64,000 nucleotides of DNA from contig JAPUFB010000001.1 in the NCBI GenBank assembly GCA_027492255.1, positions 62,001 through 126,000 on the forward strand, given 5' to 3'. The position numbers were made by a program, and so were the translations under genes. Under the pieces are notes generated by a model. That model was not told where the DNA came from. It worked only from the letters and a program-made list of their open reading frames with translations, and did not search any database. The DNA comes from Candidatus Saccharimonadota bacterium (lineage in GTDB: Bacteria; Patescibacteriota; Saccharimonadia; Saccharimonadales; Saccharimonadaceae). Shown here in pieces: positions 15,533 to 21,412 of this stretch. The first letter of the stretch is position 1, and each line of letters begins with the position of its first letter.

Positions 15533-16234
15533 ATGTTTCTCCCAATAGAGTTCCTTCAGCGCTTCTTTGATAGTCTCGACTGGACAAGAGTCATGGCGGT
15601 TGCTGTCGGTGTTGGTGCGGTTGCCGCCACATGGGATCGCCTGATGAGCCTGATCGATCAGTGGATTCTGAAGATTGTCCCCACGAAACATCGAGGATAC
15701 CTCCTCGTCTTGGGAAATGTCATTCGGTATCCCATCTTCAGGCGAACGGACGAAGGGAGGCTTGAGTTTGTGGAATGGAGGCTCCTTCGACTGCCTCCAG
15801 GAACTTACCCACAGCTGATCTTTGTAGTGCAAGTTCGTGAGTTCTCGTTCCAGGAACGACCACTCGTGATCAGTCCGCAGAACATCACAAACAATGACAG
15901 TCATAAGGTTTACAAAACCGAGGGTAACGCAACTGTCCATTTTGCAAAGGATGGCAGAAACTCGTACGTATCCCAGGTTGACGTATCTGGACCAGATGGC
16001 ATCGCCCATATGAACATCCAGGCTGTAATCGCCACGATAGTTCAGAACGGCAGTGACGAGCTGGTAAATAACTCAGACCTCCTCAATGAAGCAGTACTAG
16101 AGAGGTGTGGGGATATCACCACGCTTTGTGGAATAGTAATCGATTCGATCCGCCTTTCCACGACTGTCGCAGGTGATGCCCAGCAGGGCAAGGATGGCAT
16201 GATCGAGATTGCGCGCTCGCTATCGCATGAGTGA
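15533..16234 (+). CDS. Membrane-anchored protein, possibly SPFH/band 7-like
   Basis: 233 residues; ATG at 15533 behind AAGGAAGGTGA. An N-terminal hydrophobic stretch (VMAVAVGVGAVAATW) could anchor it. The middle is strand-rich, and the second half reads like a band 7 domain: a repeated-strand region with DVSGPDGIAHMNIQAVI, then a helical segment LLNEAVLERCGDITTL followed by CGIVIDSIRLS, similar in order to SPFH proteins. The match is weak and the usual length is greater, so this is tentative. Codons are C/G-rich. It has its own promoter and a strong terminator, like the other isolated cassette genes. Confidence 0.5.
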   Translation: MFLPIEFLQRFFDSLDWTRVMAVAVGVGAVAATWDRLMSLIDQWILKIVPTKHRGYLLVLGNVIRYPIFRRTDEGRLEFVEWRLLRLPPGTYPQLIFVVQVREFSFQERPLVISPQNITNNDSHKVYKTEGNATVHFAKDGRNSYVSQVDVSGPDGIAHMNIQAVIATIVQNGSDELVNNSDLLNEAVLERCGDITTLCGIVIDSIRLSTTVAGDAQQGKDGMIEIARSLSHE

Positions 16235-16245
16235 TTCCGAGCAAA

Positions 16246-16288
16246 CCCCAGCTAGCATCGACGACTAGCTGGGGATTCTTATTTTTCT
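16246..16288 (+). terminator. Intrinsic terminator of the 15533-16234 gene
   Basis: Perfect 10-bp stem (CCCCAGCTAG / CTAGCTGGGG), 9-nt loop, followed by a U-rich tract (16276-16288). Confidence 0.9.
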
Positions 16289-16306
16289 CTGTTAGAATAA
16301 TTCATA

Positions 16307-16437
16307 CTGGAGAGGTGTCTGTGAAGCGAAAGGGCTACTCATAAACAACCAAGGTTGTTGAGAACACCCTGAGCGGATATAGTGAAAATATACCAGTGGT
16401 ATATTAGAACGCCGTGGATACGAAGACACCGATCCAG
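16307..16437 (+). ncRNA. Structured leader upstream of tRNA-Ser(CGA) with a copy of the tRNA 5' end
   Basis: Bases 16309-16321 (GGAGAGGTGTCTG) copy the first 13 nt of the tRNA-Ser that starts at 16450. They sit in a closing stem: 16307-16311 pairs with 16433-16437 and 16314-16320 with 16424-16430, separated by a symmetric GA/GA internal loop. Inside are two further hairpins, AACAACC/GGTTGTT (16344-16359) and AATATACC/GGTATATT (16387-16405), giving a three-way-junction-like fold of 131 nt. The 3' arm could instead pair with the real tRNA 5' end. I know no matching RNA family. Existence as a functional RNA is inferred from the pairing and from a parallel case at 19407-19481. Confidence 0.5.
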
Positions 16438-16449
16438 AGCGTAGCGAAT

Positions 16450-16539
16450 GGAGAGGTGTCTGAGTGGTTGAAGGTGCCGCTCTCGAAAAGCGGTGTGCGG
16501 TCCTCCGTACCGGGAGTTCGAATCTCCCCCTCTCCGCCA
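16450..16539 (+). tRNA. tRNA-Ser (anticodon CGA)
   Basis: Cloverleaf with acceptor GGAGAGG/CCTCTCC, anticodon stem CCGCT/AGCGG around loop CTCGAAA (anticodon CGA, reads UCG), a long variable arm as expected for serine, T-arm with GGGAG-TTCGAAT-CTCCC, G73 and an encoded CCA. Confidence 0.95.
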
Positions 16540-16547
16540 GGAGAATG

Positions 16548-16578
16548 CTCGTCAGGTTTTATGCCTGGCGAGTTTTCT
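16548..16578 (+). terminator. Terminator after tRNA-Ser(CGA)
   Basis: 9-bp stem (CTCGTCAGG / CCTGGCGAG with one G-U pair), 7-nt loop, then TTTTCTT. Confidence 0.75.
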
Positions 16579-16584
16579 TCTACC

Positions 16585-16673
16585 TGAAGAAAGGGGAGAT
16601 TTGAACGGAAGAGTTCGGCGTAGTGAATGAAGTAAACAGAGGAGCCGAAGGCAATATACCCCCTCCTCCGCCA
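16585..16673 (+). pseudogene. tRNA-Ser-like remnant with a CCA end
   Basis: Bases 16660-16673 equal the last 14 nt of tRNA-Ser(GCU) (CCCCTCCTCCGCCA). Upstream, a GGGGAGATTTGAAC stretch resembles an inverted T-arm and TTCGGC/GCCGAA can pair, but no full cloverleaf or anticodon arm can be drawn. A good hairpin with a U-run follows 7 nt later. Best read as tRNA debris or a tRNA-like RNA. Confidence 0.4.
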
Positions 16674-16680
16674 AATAAAG

Positions 16681-16705
16681 AAACGGCTCATGTGGTCGTT
16701 TTTTT
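16681..16705 (+). terminator. Hairpin with U-run after the tRNA-like remnant
   Basis: 7-bp stem (AAACGGC / GTCGTTT), 7-nt loop and a run of seven T including the stem end. Confidence 0.6.
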
Positions 16706-16859
16706 AGTTTTGTTGGGGCGAGTTTGAACTCACGGGTTTTGCGAAGGCAGAACAAAGAGGGAGTTCGTGAAGCGAACGAAGTGAGCGGAAATAGGGAGCT
16801 TTGCGACCGCCATCTCCCTTTATTATTACTGTGACTCCTTAGGCCGCGATGTCTTCGCG
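16706..16859. repeat. Gene-free stretch with tRNA T-arm-like and GAAGCGAAC-type repeats
   Basis: No credible gene. GAGTTTGAACTC (an inverted T-arm-like palindrome), GTTCGTGAAGCGAAC and GAAGTGAGCGG motifs, and an AGGGAG/CTCCCT pair (about 16792-16818) that may serve as a weak terminator for the Fic gene. Similar pieces recur at 18050-18100 and 18960-19105. Confidence 0.4.
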
Positions 16860-17918
16860 CTAATCTTGTCTTCGACGTATTCGAGAGTAGGCAAAATGCT
16901 GCACAAGCTGTTGTTCTGCAGGGGTAAGCAGACCATTCACGGAACGTTTACCAAACTGTTTAATGATCATTTGTTTACGACTACGCCCGAGCTTAGTGTC
17001 TGTATCAGCTAACTCAAGATCTTCTTGCCGAATCCTTACTGGCATAATTTTTTCATGAAGCAACATAGCCTCAAGAAAGCGATGTACGTAATCTGCACGA
17101 GTTTCACGACGCAATTTAAGCAGCTCTCTCGCATTTGTCACGCCCACCTCTGGGTCGCTCACGAGATTGGCTATAAAATTTTGGCCATTTAGAACCGAGA
17201 CTCTGTCATCGGTGTGCGACATACTTTCCTCGATCTGGCTATCTGTCAAATGGCCGTATTTCTCAATAAATTTTCGGAGTATAACGTCCTTAAGATCATT
17301 ATTGGCGATCATACCCTCAAGCGCATCATTTGCCTCATTGATTGGCGCACGATCCCATTCTATTTTCTCGGGTTGCTTACCTTTGAAAACCGACTGACCC
17401 CTAACTACTAACGGTATCGGGGTAACTTGCCACTCAAAACGTCCATCCGACTCAAGCATTTTATGAAGCTCTTCCTTATCACCATACCCCTGTGAAATCA
17501 TATATGAGAGTATCCGGCTTGTTCGTCCATTACTGTCGTCAAATGGATGAGCATACAGTAAACCACCAGCAACAGTGAGTGCGGCAAAATCTAGTGCATC
17601 ATCGTCGGGCAGATGGGTATTGCTTAGGAATGTTTTCGCAACACACCATGTTTCCCGTAGGAGTTGTTCTTTTTCTCGCTGATCAGGTACATCATGTAGT
17701 GGCAGTATCATATTTTCACCATCAAAGTATTGATTAACCGCATTTCCAGTTCTCACTAGTCCAGCTGTTTGCTGAACAAGATCAAGAAACTCGTCTTCAT
17801 CGAGATGTTCAAAATAATCACGCCGTTGCACTGGGTCCTCAAGCTGTTTGTTAGCCTCAAAGAAGCGGGCGATTTCTTGTGCATTATTGATGTCGTGTGA
17901 GACTATTTCGTTTGACAT
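16860..17918 (-). CDS. Fic-domain protein
   Basis: 352 residues. The Fic active-site loop is at 124-135, HPFDDSNGRTSR, with the catalytic His 124, Phe 126, Asp 128, Asn 130 and both arginines. The consensus Gly before Asn is Ser here. Fic proteins mostly transfer AMP from ATP to Ser, Thr or Tyr of a target protein. No S/TxxxEG inhibitory helix was spotted. The C-terminal 150 residues are helical, with a winged-helix-like GLLTPAEQQLVQHF stretch. The promoter is good (TTGACA, TAATGT). Location between tRNA genes, single gene. A toxin, host-directed effector or housekeeping modifier are all possible. Confidence 0.85.
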   Translation of the reverse strand: MSNEIVSHDINNAQEIARFFEANKQLEDPVQRRDYFEHLDEDEFLDLVQQTAGLVRTGNAVNQYFDGENMILPLHDVPDQREKEQLLRETWCVAKTFLSNTHLPDDDALDFAALTVAGGLLYAHPFDDSNGRTSRILSYMISQGYGDKEELHKMLESDGRFEWQVTPIPLVVRGQSVFKGKQPEKIEWDRAPINEANDALEGMIANNDLKDVILRKFIEKYGHLTDSQIEESMSHTDDRVSVLNGQNFIANLVSDPEVGVTNARELLKLRRETRADYVHRFLEAMLLHEKIMPVRIRQEDLELADTDTKLGRSRKQMIIKQFGKRSVNGLLTPAEQQLVQHFAYSRIRRRQD

Positions 17919-17956
17919 TATTTTTCAGTATTTATTTTTAAACCAGACTACCTTAA

Positions 17957-17985
17957 ACATTAGCATATTATGGTGTTTATGTCAA
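17957..17985 (-). promoter_or_regulatory. Promoter of the Fic gene
   Basis: TTGACA (17980-17985), a 17-nt spacer ending in TATGC, and TAATGT (17957-17962) on the minus strand; leader about 30 nt without a clear Shine-Dalgarno. Confidence 0.7.
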
Positions 17986-18063
17986 TATACAGCTTCTAGA
18001 TCATATGTGGGTTTAACAGACGCGGGAGGATTATCGCAAACAAGTTTGCTCTTCCGTTCACTC

Positions 18064-18142
18064 GTGAAAAAATGTAAACACTTTTTCACTTCGCTCACTT
18101 CACGACCTACGACTATCGCCAACTAAAGTTGTCGAGTCGTAG
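18064..18142. other. Structured gene-free stretch between the Fic promoter and tRNA-Arg
   Basis: Between 17986 and 18163 I see no gene. Two inverted repeats stand out: GTGAAAAA/TTTTTCAC (18064-18089) and CTACGACT/AGTCGTAG (18107-18142, with an inner AACT/AGTT pair). The segment between them, CTTCGCTCACTTCAC, is the reverse of the GTGAAGCGAAC/GTGAGCGG motifs near tRNA-Ser(CGA). Confidence 0.4.
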
Positions 18143-18163
18143 ATTTAAATCAGCGAAATAGAC

Positions 18164-18202
18164 CAATAAAATAAACCCATACAAGATGAGTTTATTTTAT
18201 TG
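18164..18202 (-). terminator. Terminator of tRNA-Arg
   Basis: Perfect 13-bp A/T-rich stem (CAATAAAATAAAC / GTTTATTTTATTG) with a 13-nt loop, overlapping the CCA end of the tRNA on the minus strand. Confidence 0.6.
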
Positions 18203-18277
18203 GTACACCCGGCAGGATTTGAACCTACGACCTTCGGCTCCGCAAGCCGACGTTCTATCCAGCTGAACTACGGGTGC
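18201..18277 (-). tRNA. tRNA-Arg (anticodon GCG)
   Basis: Cloverleaf with acceptor GCACCCG/CGGGTGT (first pair G-U), D-arm with AGTTCAGCTGGATAGA, anticodon stem TCGGC/GCCGA around loop TTGCGGA (anticodon GCG, codons CGC and CGU), T-arm GTAGG-TTCAAAT-CCTGC, A73 and encoded CCA. Most bacteria read these codons with an ACG anticodon edited to inosine; a genomic G34 would make editing unnecessary. Confidence 0.92.
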
Positions 18278-18329
18278 ATATCACAAGAACAGGGGATAGT
18301 GTACCACAATTTACAGGGGTATTCAATTG

Positions 18330-18932
18330 TTAGAAACGAATTTTATTTGCGAGTTTGTCGATGATGCCGGTCTTCAGTTCCTGCATCGGCATGACAGAGC
18401 CAAATACGTCCACGATTTGTTCGCCATCCTCCGGAGGGAAGTATACATTGACGGCAGGACTGAACCGTTTAAGCGGAATAAGGCTAACAGAGTAAAATGA
18501 ACCCTCTTTGACGACACCAAAGGCTCGGAAATCGTGCAAGCTGAAGTGTTTGTCATTGATCGTAAGACTCTGAGGAGTCAATCGGTACTCCATAACCTGT
18601 GCTGGTCGTTTAGCGTACAGTACAACCGCAGCAGCCATTACGACGATAAGTAGGGCGAAAGTCCATGACTGAATCAAGAAGTAATCCACAACAAGCAAGA
18701 CTATCACGATAACAAGGAGCAGAAGATACCATTTCATATCTTTTTCGTGCTCGATGTATTCAGACGCTTGCCAAGCTAGTCCTGGCGTATCGATCGTCTG
18801 AGGGGGCTCAGTAGTAATAGAGGAAGTATCTTCAGTCGTCATATTCGGCGGCGCAGAAAAGGTGGACTCATACGGATTTTGATATCCGCTATTTTCACCG
18901 GTGTTATTTCCCTCAAGATGCTCCTCTTGCAT
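18330..18932 (-). CDS. Membrane protein with two transmembrane helices, unrecognised
   Basis: 200 residues. Residues 1 to about 60 are polar and probably disordered (many Thr, Ser, Pro, Glu). Two adjacent helices follow (WYLLLLVIVIVLLVVDYFLI and TFALLIVVMAAAVVLYA), then a strand-rich cytoplasmic domain of about 90 residues (YRLTPQSLTIND, FRAFGVVKEGSFYSVSLIPLK) that resembles the bacterial PH-like domains found after two-helix hairpins. TATACT ends 6 nt before the ATG, so the mRNA is predicted to be leaderless. Function unknown. Confidence 0.7.
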   Translation of the reverse strand: MQEEHLEGNNTGENSGYQNPYESTFSAPPNMTTEDTSSITTEPPQTIDTPGLAWQASEYIEHEKDMKWYLLLLVIVIVLLVVDYFLIQSWTFALLIVVMAAAVVLYAKRPAQVMEYRLTPQSLTINDKHFSLHDFRAFGVVKEGSFYSVSLIPLKRFSPAVNVYFPPEDGEQIVDVFGSVMPMQELKTGIIDKLANKIRF

Positions 18933-18938
18933 GACATC

Positions 18939-18944
18939 AGTATA
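18939..18944 (-). promoter_or_regulatory. -10 box of the 18330-18932 gene, leaderless layout
   Basis: TATACT on the minus strand with the ATG starting 7 nt downstream; predicted leader length zero. The -35 region is weak. Confidence 0.45.
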
Positions 18945-18959
18945 CCATTAGCATCATAA

Positions 18960-19106
18960 TGGGAAAATAGGGGAGATATCAGCTTAAGCCTCTTCCGCTG
19001 GCTTATCCTGGCAAAAGCAAGCTTTCCCAGGATCTCGCTTCACTACACCGAACTCCCGCTTTTTTCGCTTTGCGAAAACGCGGGAACTCAAGTCTCGGCC
19101 TTTCCC
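18960..19106. repeat. Gene-free stretch with tRNA-like fragments and hairpins
   Basis: Holds GGGGAGAT (as in the tRNA-Ser T-arm, reversed), the stretch TTCACTACACCGAACTC that resembles the inverted 16606-16630 segment, and a hairpin in which GAACTCCCGC pairs imperfectly with GCGGGAACTC (about 19050-19090). No open reading frame worth calling. Confidence 0.35.
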
Positions 19107-19142
19107 AAGAAAAATAGAGACCAAAAGGTCTCTATTTTTCTT
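19107..19142 (-). terminator. Terminator of the tRNA-Ser(UGA)-tRNA-Ser(GCU) unit
   Basis: Perfect 16-bp inverted repeat with a 4-nt AAAA loop, starting at the last base of tRNA-Ser(GCU). The distal arm ends in a T-rich run on the minus strand. Confidence 0.85.
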
Positions 19143-19234
19143 GGCGGAGGAGGGGAGATTCGAACTCCCGCACCAGATCTCTCCAGTCTAACGATTTAGC
19201 AAACCGTCCCCTTCAGCCACTTGGGTACTCCTCC
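19142..19234 (-). tRNA. tRNA-Ser (anticodon GCU)
   Basis: Acceptor GGAGGAG/CTCCTCC, anticodon stem ACGGT/ATCGT around loop TTGCTAA (anticodon GCU, codons AGC/AGU), long variable arm, T-arm GGGAG-TTCGAAT-CTCCC, G73 and encoded CCA. Confidence 0.95.
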
Positions 19235-19294
19235 GTATCGAAATCACGCATTTACGTAACTCCTGGCTGGCACTCTGTGACATTTTAACATGTC

Positions 19295-19382
19295 TGGCGG
19301 AGAGGGCGAGATTCGAACTCGCGGTAGGTCGCCCCACGCTTGTTTTCAAGACAAGTACCATCAACCACTCGGTCACCTCTCC
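19295..19382 (-). tRNA. tRNA-Ser (anticodon UGA)
   Basis: Acceptor GGAGAGG/CCTCTCC, anticodon stem CTTGT/ACAAG around loop CTTGAAA (anticodon UGA, reads UCN), long variable arm, T-arm GCGAG-TTCGAAT-CTCGC, encoded CCA. It lies 60 nt upstream of tRNA-Ser(GCU) and is probably co-transcribed with it. Confidence 0.95.
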
Positions 19383-19406
19383 GTATAATACATGAAGGAT
19401 TCTCTC

Positions 19407-19481
19407 GTGGTTTACGCTCGCTGATTATTGATTTTATCAGCTCGCTACCTGGTCAAGCTTTGCTTGACTGGCGTCAACCAC
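19407..19481 (-). ncRNA. Structured leader upstream of tRNA-Ser(UGA)
   Basis: On the minus strand the copied tRNA 5' end continues into GTGGTTGACG (19472-19481), which pairs at 9 of 10 positions with CGTAAACCAC (19407-19416) about 24 nt before the real tRNA. Inside are two hairpins: GTCAAGC/GCTTGAC (19452-19468) and CTGAT/ATCAG (19421-19440). The layout is the same as at 16307-16437: tRNA 5' copy, closing stem, two inner hairpins, then the tRNA. Functional status is inferred. Confidence 0.45.
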
Positions 19482-19502
19482 TCGGTCACCTCTCCGTATA
19501 AT
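19474..19502 (-). repeat. 29-nt copy of the tRNA-Ser(UGA) 5' end and its upstream ATTATAC
   Basis: Bases 19474-19502 are identical to 19361-19389, which covers the first 22 nt of tRNA-Ser(UGA) and 7 nt in front of it. The copy stands 113 nt upstream in the same orientation and has TTATAC as a possible -10 box. Confidence 0.9.
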
Positions 19503-19563
19503 CACCGCATCACATCTTAAAGTGCGTATATATTCTATCAAAACTACCCCTAAAAGATAAGAC

Positions 19564-20286
19564 CTAATATCTTTCAAACGGCTGGCGAGCGAGAATCGCG
19601 GCGTAGACGCGAGTAGTCCCGTGTGCTCGAAGTAACTTGGATACAGCGGTGAGTGTTGCACCTGTTGTAACAATATCATCAACAATCAATACACTCTTTG
19701 GGCAGTCCGTTCTCGCCACTACGAAACTTTCTTTTGCGACCTTCCAGCGACTCTTCTCATCCATAAAATGCAGGGTAGAGGATCCATACTTGCGCAGCGG
19801 TGCTTTGCGACGCAAACCTTTTTGCCTTGCAAGTCGCTTTGTGACTATTCCCATATGATCATAGCCTCGTTCTCGAATATGCCTGGCCGCTGTCGGTACA
19901 CTCATCACCACAACATCGGTAGGCAATAGCGGAACAACTTGTGAAAGCATTTTGCTCAGCAGGGGAGCCGCTGCGCGTTTCCCCTCGAATTTATATTGGT
20001 CGATCAACGCAAGAAGCGCCCCTTCACGACTTCCGACACACCATACTTCATCCACCCCTGTTTTACGCCGACAAGTCGGGCAAATATTTCTTTTTGCCAT
20101 AGGCTTCAGACACCCCACGCAAGAATTGTACGATTCGTGTATGATGTCGTATTTACAACTCTCACACAGTAAATTACCTTTTTTGCCACAACCGCAACAG
20201 ATATGGGGCGCTAGAAAGCCGAGAAGGGTGTCGATCATTGTAGTTTTTACGTATCCTTGATCCCTATTATTGCAGATTTTTGACAT
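19564..20286 (-). CDS. comF: ComF family amidophosphoribosyltransferase-like protein
   Basis: 240 residues. An N-terminal zinc-finger region with Cys pairs (CCGC near 30-33, CESC at 41-44, CVGC at 56-59, CPTC at 69-72) is followed by a phosphoribosyltransferase domain with VLIVDDIVTTGATL, the PRPP-binding loop. ComF proteins assist uptake of single-stranded DNA in natural competence. An internal ATG at 20238 (MIDTLLGF) would start closer to the zinc finger; 20286 is kept because a TTATAT box ends 6 nt before it, as in other leaderless genes here. Divergent from the small heat-shock gene; the T4SS locus begins nearby. Confidence 0.88.
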   Translation of the reverse strand: MSKICNNRDQGYVKTTMIDTLLGFLAPHICCGCGKKGNLLCESCKYDIIHESYNSCVGCLKPMAKRNICPTCRRKTGVDEVWCVGSREGALLALIDQYKFEGKRAAAPLLSKMLSQVVPLLPTDVVVMSVPTAARHIRERGYDHMGIVTKRLARQKGLRRKAPLRKYGSSTLHFMDEKSRWKVAKESFVVARTDCPKSVLIVDDIVTTGATLTAVSKLLRAHGTTRVYAAILARQPFERY

Positions 20287-20299
20287 AATCAGATATAAT
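20270..20299 (+). promoter_or_regulatory. Promoter of the small heat-shock gene
   Basis: TTGCAG (20270-20275), an 18-nt spacer and a consensus TATAAT (20294-20299). It overlaps a possible -10 box for comF on the other strand. No CIRCE copy was found here. Confidence 0.6.
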
Positions 20300-20340
20300 C
20301 AGTAGGACAACTGTCGATTATCTGAAATTGGAGGAATGAA

Positions 20341-20820
20341 ATGGCACGAGGACAGAAACAAAACGATGATTTACTCATGGAAGATGAGCTTGCTGCGGCT
20401 TTTTTGTCTGACGACTCAAGCAACGACGATGTGAGCAACGACGCGTCAGAGAATGTCCAAGTCGGCGATAGCAATTGGGACGAAGACGAACCAATGCCTG
20501 GCCAACTTGCTGTAGACGTATATGAAACCGATACACGCCTGATTGTAAAAGCACGTACTGCAGGTGTTAATAAGTCTGATCTTGATGTCAGTATCTCTGA
20601 TGGTATCCTGACAATCTCTGGCACACTTTCAAGTGGAGATGACTCTGACGCAACGCAGTGGCATATCCAAGAATGTTACTGGGGCGAATTCAGCCGAACT
20701 CTGGCATTACCCGTACCAGTCAAAGAGGATGAAGTTGAGGCTGTACTGAAAGATGGTGTTCTCACTATTGGCTTTACAAAGGTCAAGCAGGAACAAGCTC
20801 GCAAGATCGAGATTATGTAA
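20341..20820 (+). CDS. Small heat-shock protein, Hsp20/alpha-crystallin family
   Basis: 159 residues. The acidic N-terminus (about 50 residues) is rich in Asp, Ser and Asn. The alpha-crystallin domain spans about 55-150 with GQLAVDVYETDTRLIVKA, GVNKSDLDVSISDGILTI and the C-terminal VLKDGVLTIGF strand. It is an ATP-independent holdase for unfolding proteins. GGAGG lies just before the ATG. Single gene ending in a strong terminator. Confidence 0.93.
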   Translation: MARGQKQNDDLLMEDELAAAFLSDDSSNDDVSNDASENVQVGDSNWDEDEPMPGQLAVDVYETDTRLIVKARTAGVNKSDLDVSISDGILTISGTLSSGDDSDATQWHIQECYWGEFSRTLALPVPVKEDEVEAVLKDGVLTIGFTKVKQEQARKIEIM

Positions 20821-20836
20821 TCGACATTTTCTTAGA

Positions 20837-20869
20837 AAATATCCCGCTTACTGGAAGCGGGATATTTTT
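20837..20869. terminator. Bidirectional terminator between hsp20 and the last pilin gene
   Basis: Perfect 13-bp stem (AAATATCCCGCTT / AAGCGGGATATTT), 5-nt loop, T-run on the plus strand and a shorter one on the minus strand. Confidence 0.85.
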
Positions 20870-20886
20870 GATTCATATGTACTCGT

Positions 20887-21297
20887 TTACGTTGTGAGTA
20901 GACTCTTCGTAATAAAGTCGATCGCCGCATACGAGAGAAAGGCAACGATGATACCGACGATAGCATAGAGTATGGTATTCTTTGCGGCTGTAACTTGGCT
21001 CTGATCACCACCGGAGACAACATAGCGGATACCACCAATAATCAACATAATCACGGCAATCGCTCCAACAAGAAAGAGTAGGATGCTTGTGATGCGCTTA
21101 AACACACTTCCATCGCCTCCGAATAGAGTTGTTGGCTGTGAGTTACTCTTTGCGCAAGTTGCGCCATCTGCGATGGAGGTATTAGGATTAGCCGGATCAC
21201 AGGTCACAGCAGCAACTGGCGTCGCCAACCCGACTAGTAGGACAAGTCCTGGGATGATTAGTAGCGCAGTGGATATTTTTTTCAGTATGTCTTTCAT
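20887..21297 (-). CDS. T4SS pilin-like protein 7
   Basis: 136 residues with AAGGAGA before the ATG. Signal-like N-terminus ending PVAAV, a Cys-containing loop (two Cys about 12-16 apart), then two transmembrane helices joined by a short polar turn: ILLFLVGAIAVIMLIIGGIRYV, then GGDQSQVTAAKNT, then ILYAIVGIIVAFLSYAAI. That is the VirB2/TrbC-type pilin layout common in Patescibacteria. A terminator separates it from the next pilin gene, and a TATACT box with TTGTGT 16 nt upstream suggests its own promoter. Closest relative in the window is the 21413-21811 protein. Confidence 0.8.
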   Translation of the reverse strand: MKDILKKISTALLIIPGLVLLVGLATPVAAVTCDPANPNTSIADGATCAKSNSQPTTLFGGDGSVFKRITSILLFLVGAIAVIMLIIGGIRYVVSGGDQSQVTAAKNTILYAIVGIIVAFLSYAAIDFITKSLLTT

Positions 21298-21364
21298 GTA
21301 TTCTCCTTACGATTCTTTGGTAAAGTCCTGTTGCTAGTATATAACATATTGCCTCCGACACAAC

Positions 21365-21392
21365 AAAATCTCCCCTGTTAAGGAGAGATTTT
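21365..21392 (-). terminator. Terminator between pilin genes 6 and 7
   Basis: 11-bp stem (AAAATCTCCCC with GGAGAGATTTT, one mismatch) ending in T-runs on both strands. It would end the transcript coming from pilin gene 6 on the minus strand. Confidence 0.65.
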
Positions 21393-21412
21393 GAGTAGCA
21401 TTAGAATCCAGC

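Noticed and set aside
15242-16009. Open frame of 255 residues on the minus strand across the HIT gene start and the 15533 gene
   Set aside because: It runs antisense over a gene with promoter, ribosome site and terminator and overlaps the HIT gene; no family features.
19188-19376. Short open frame on the minus strand
   Set aside because: It lies across tRNA-Ser(UGA) and tRNA-Ser(GCU).
16300-19502. Integrated phage or genomic island at the tRNA genes
   Set aside because: The repeats copy mainly tRNA 5' ends instead of the 3' ends used by integrases, and no integrase or phage gene lies between them.
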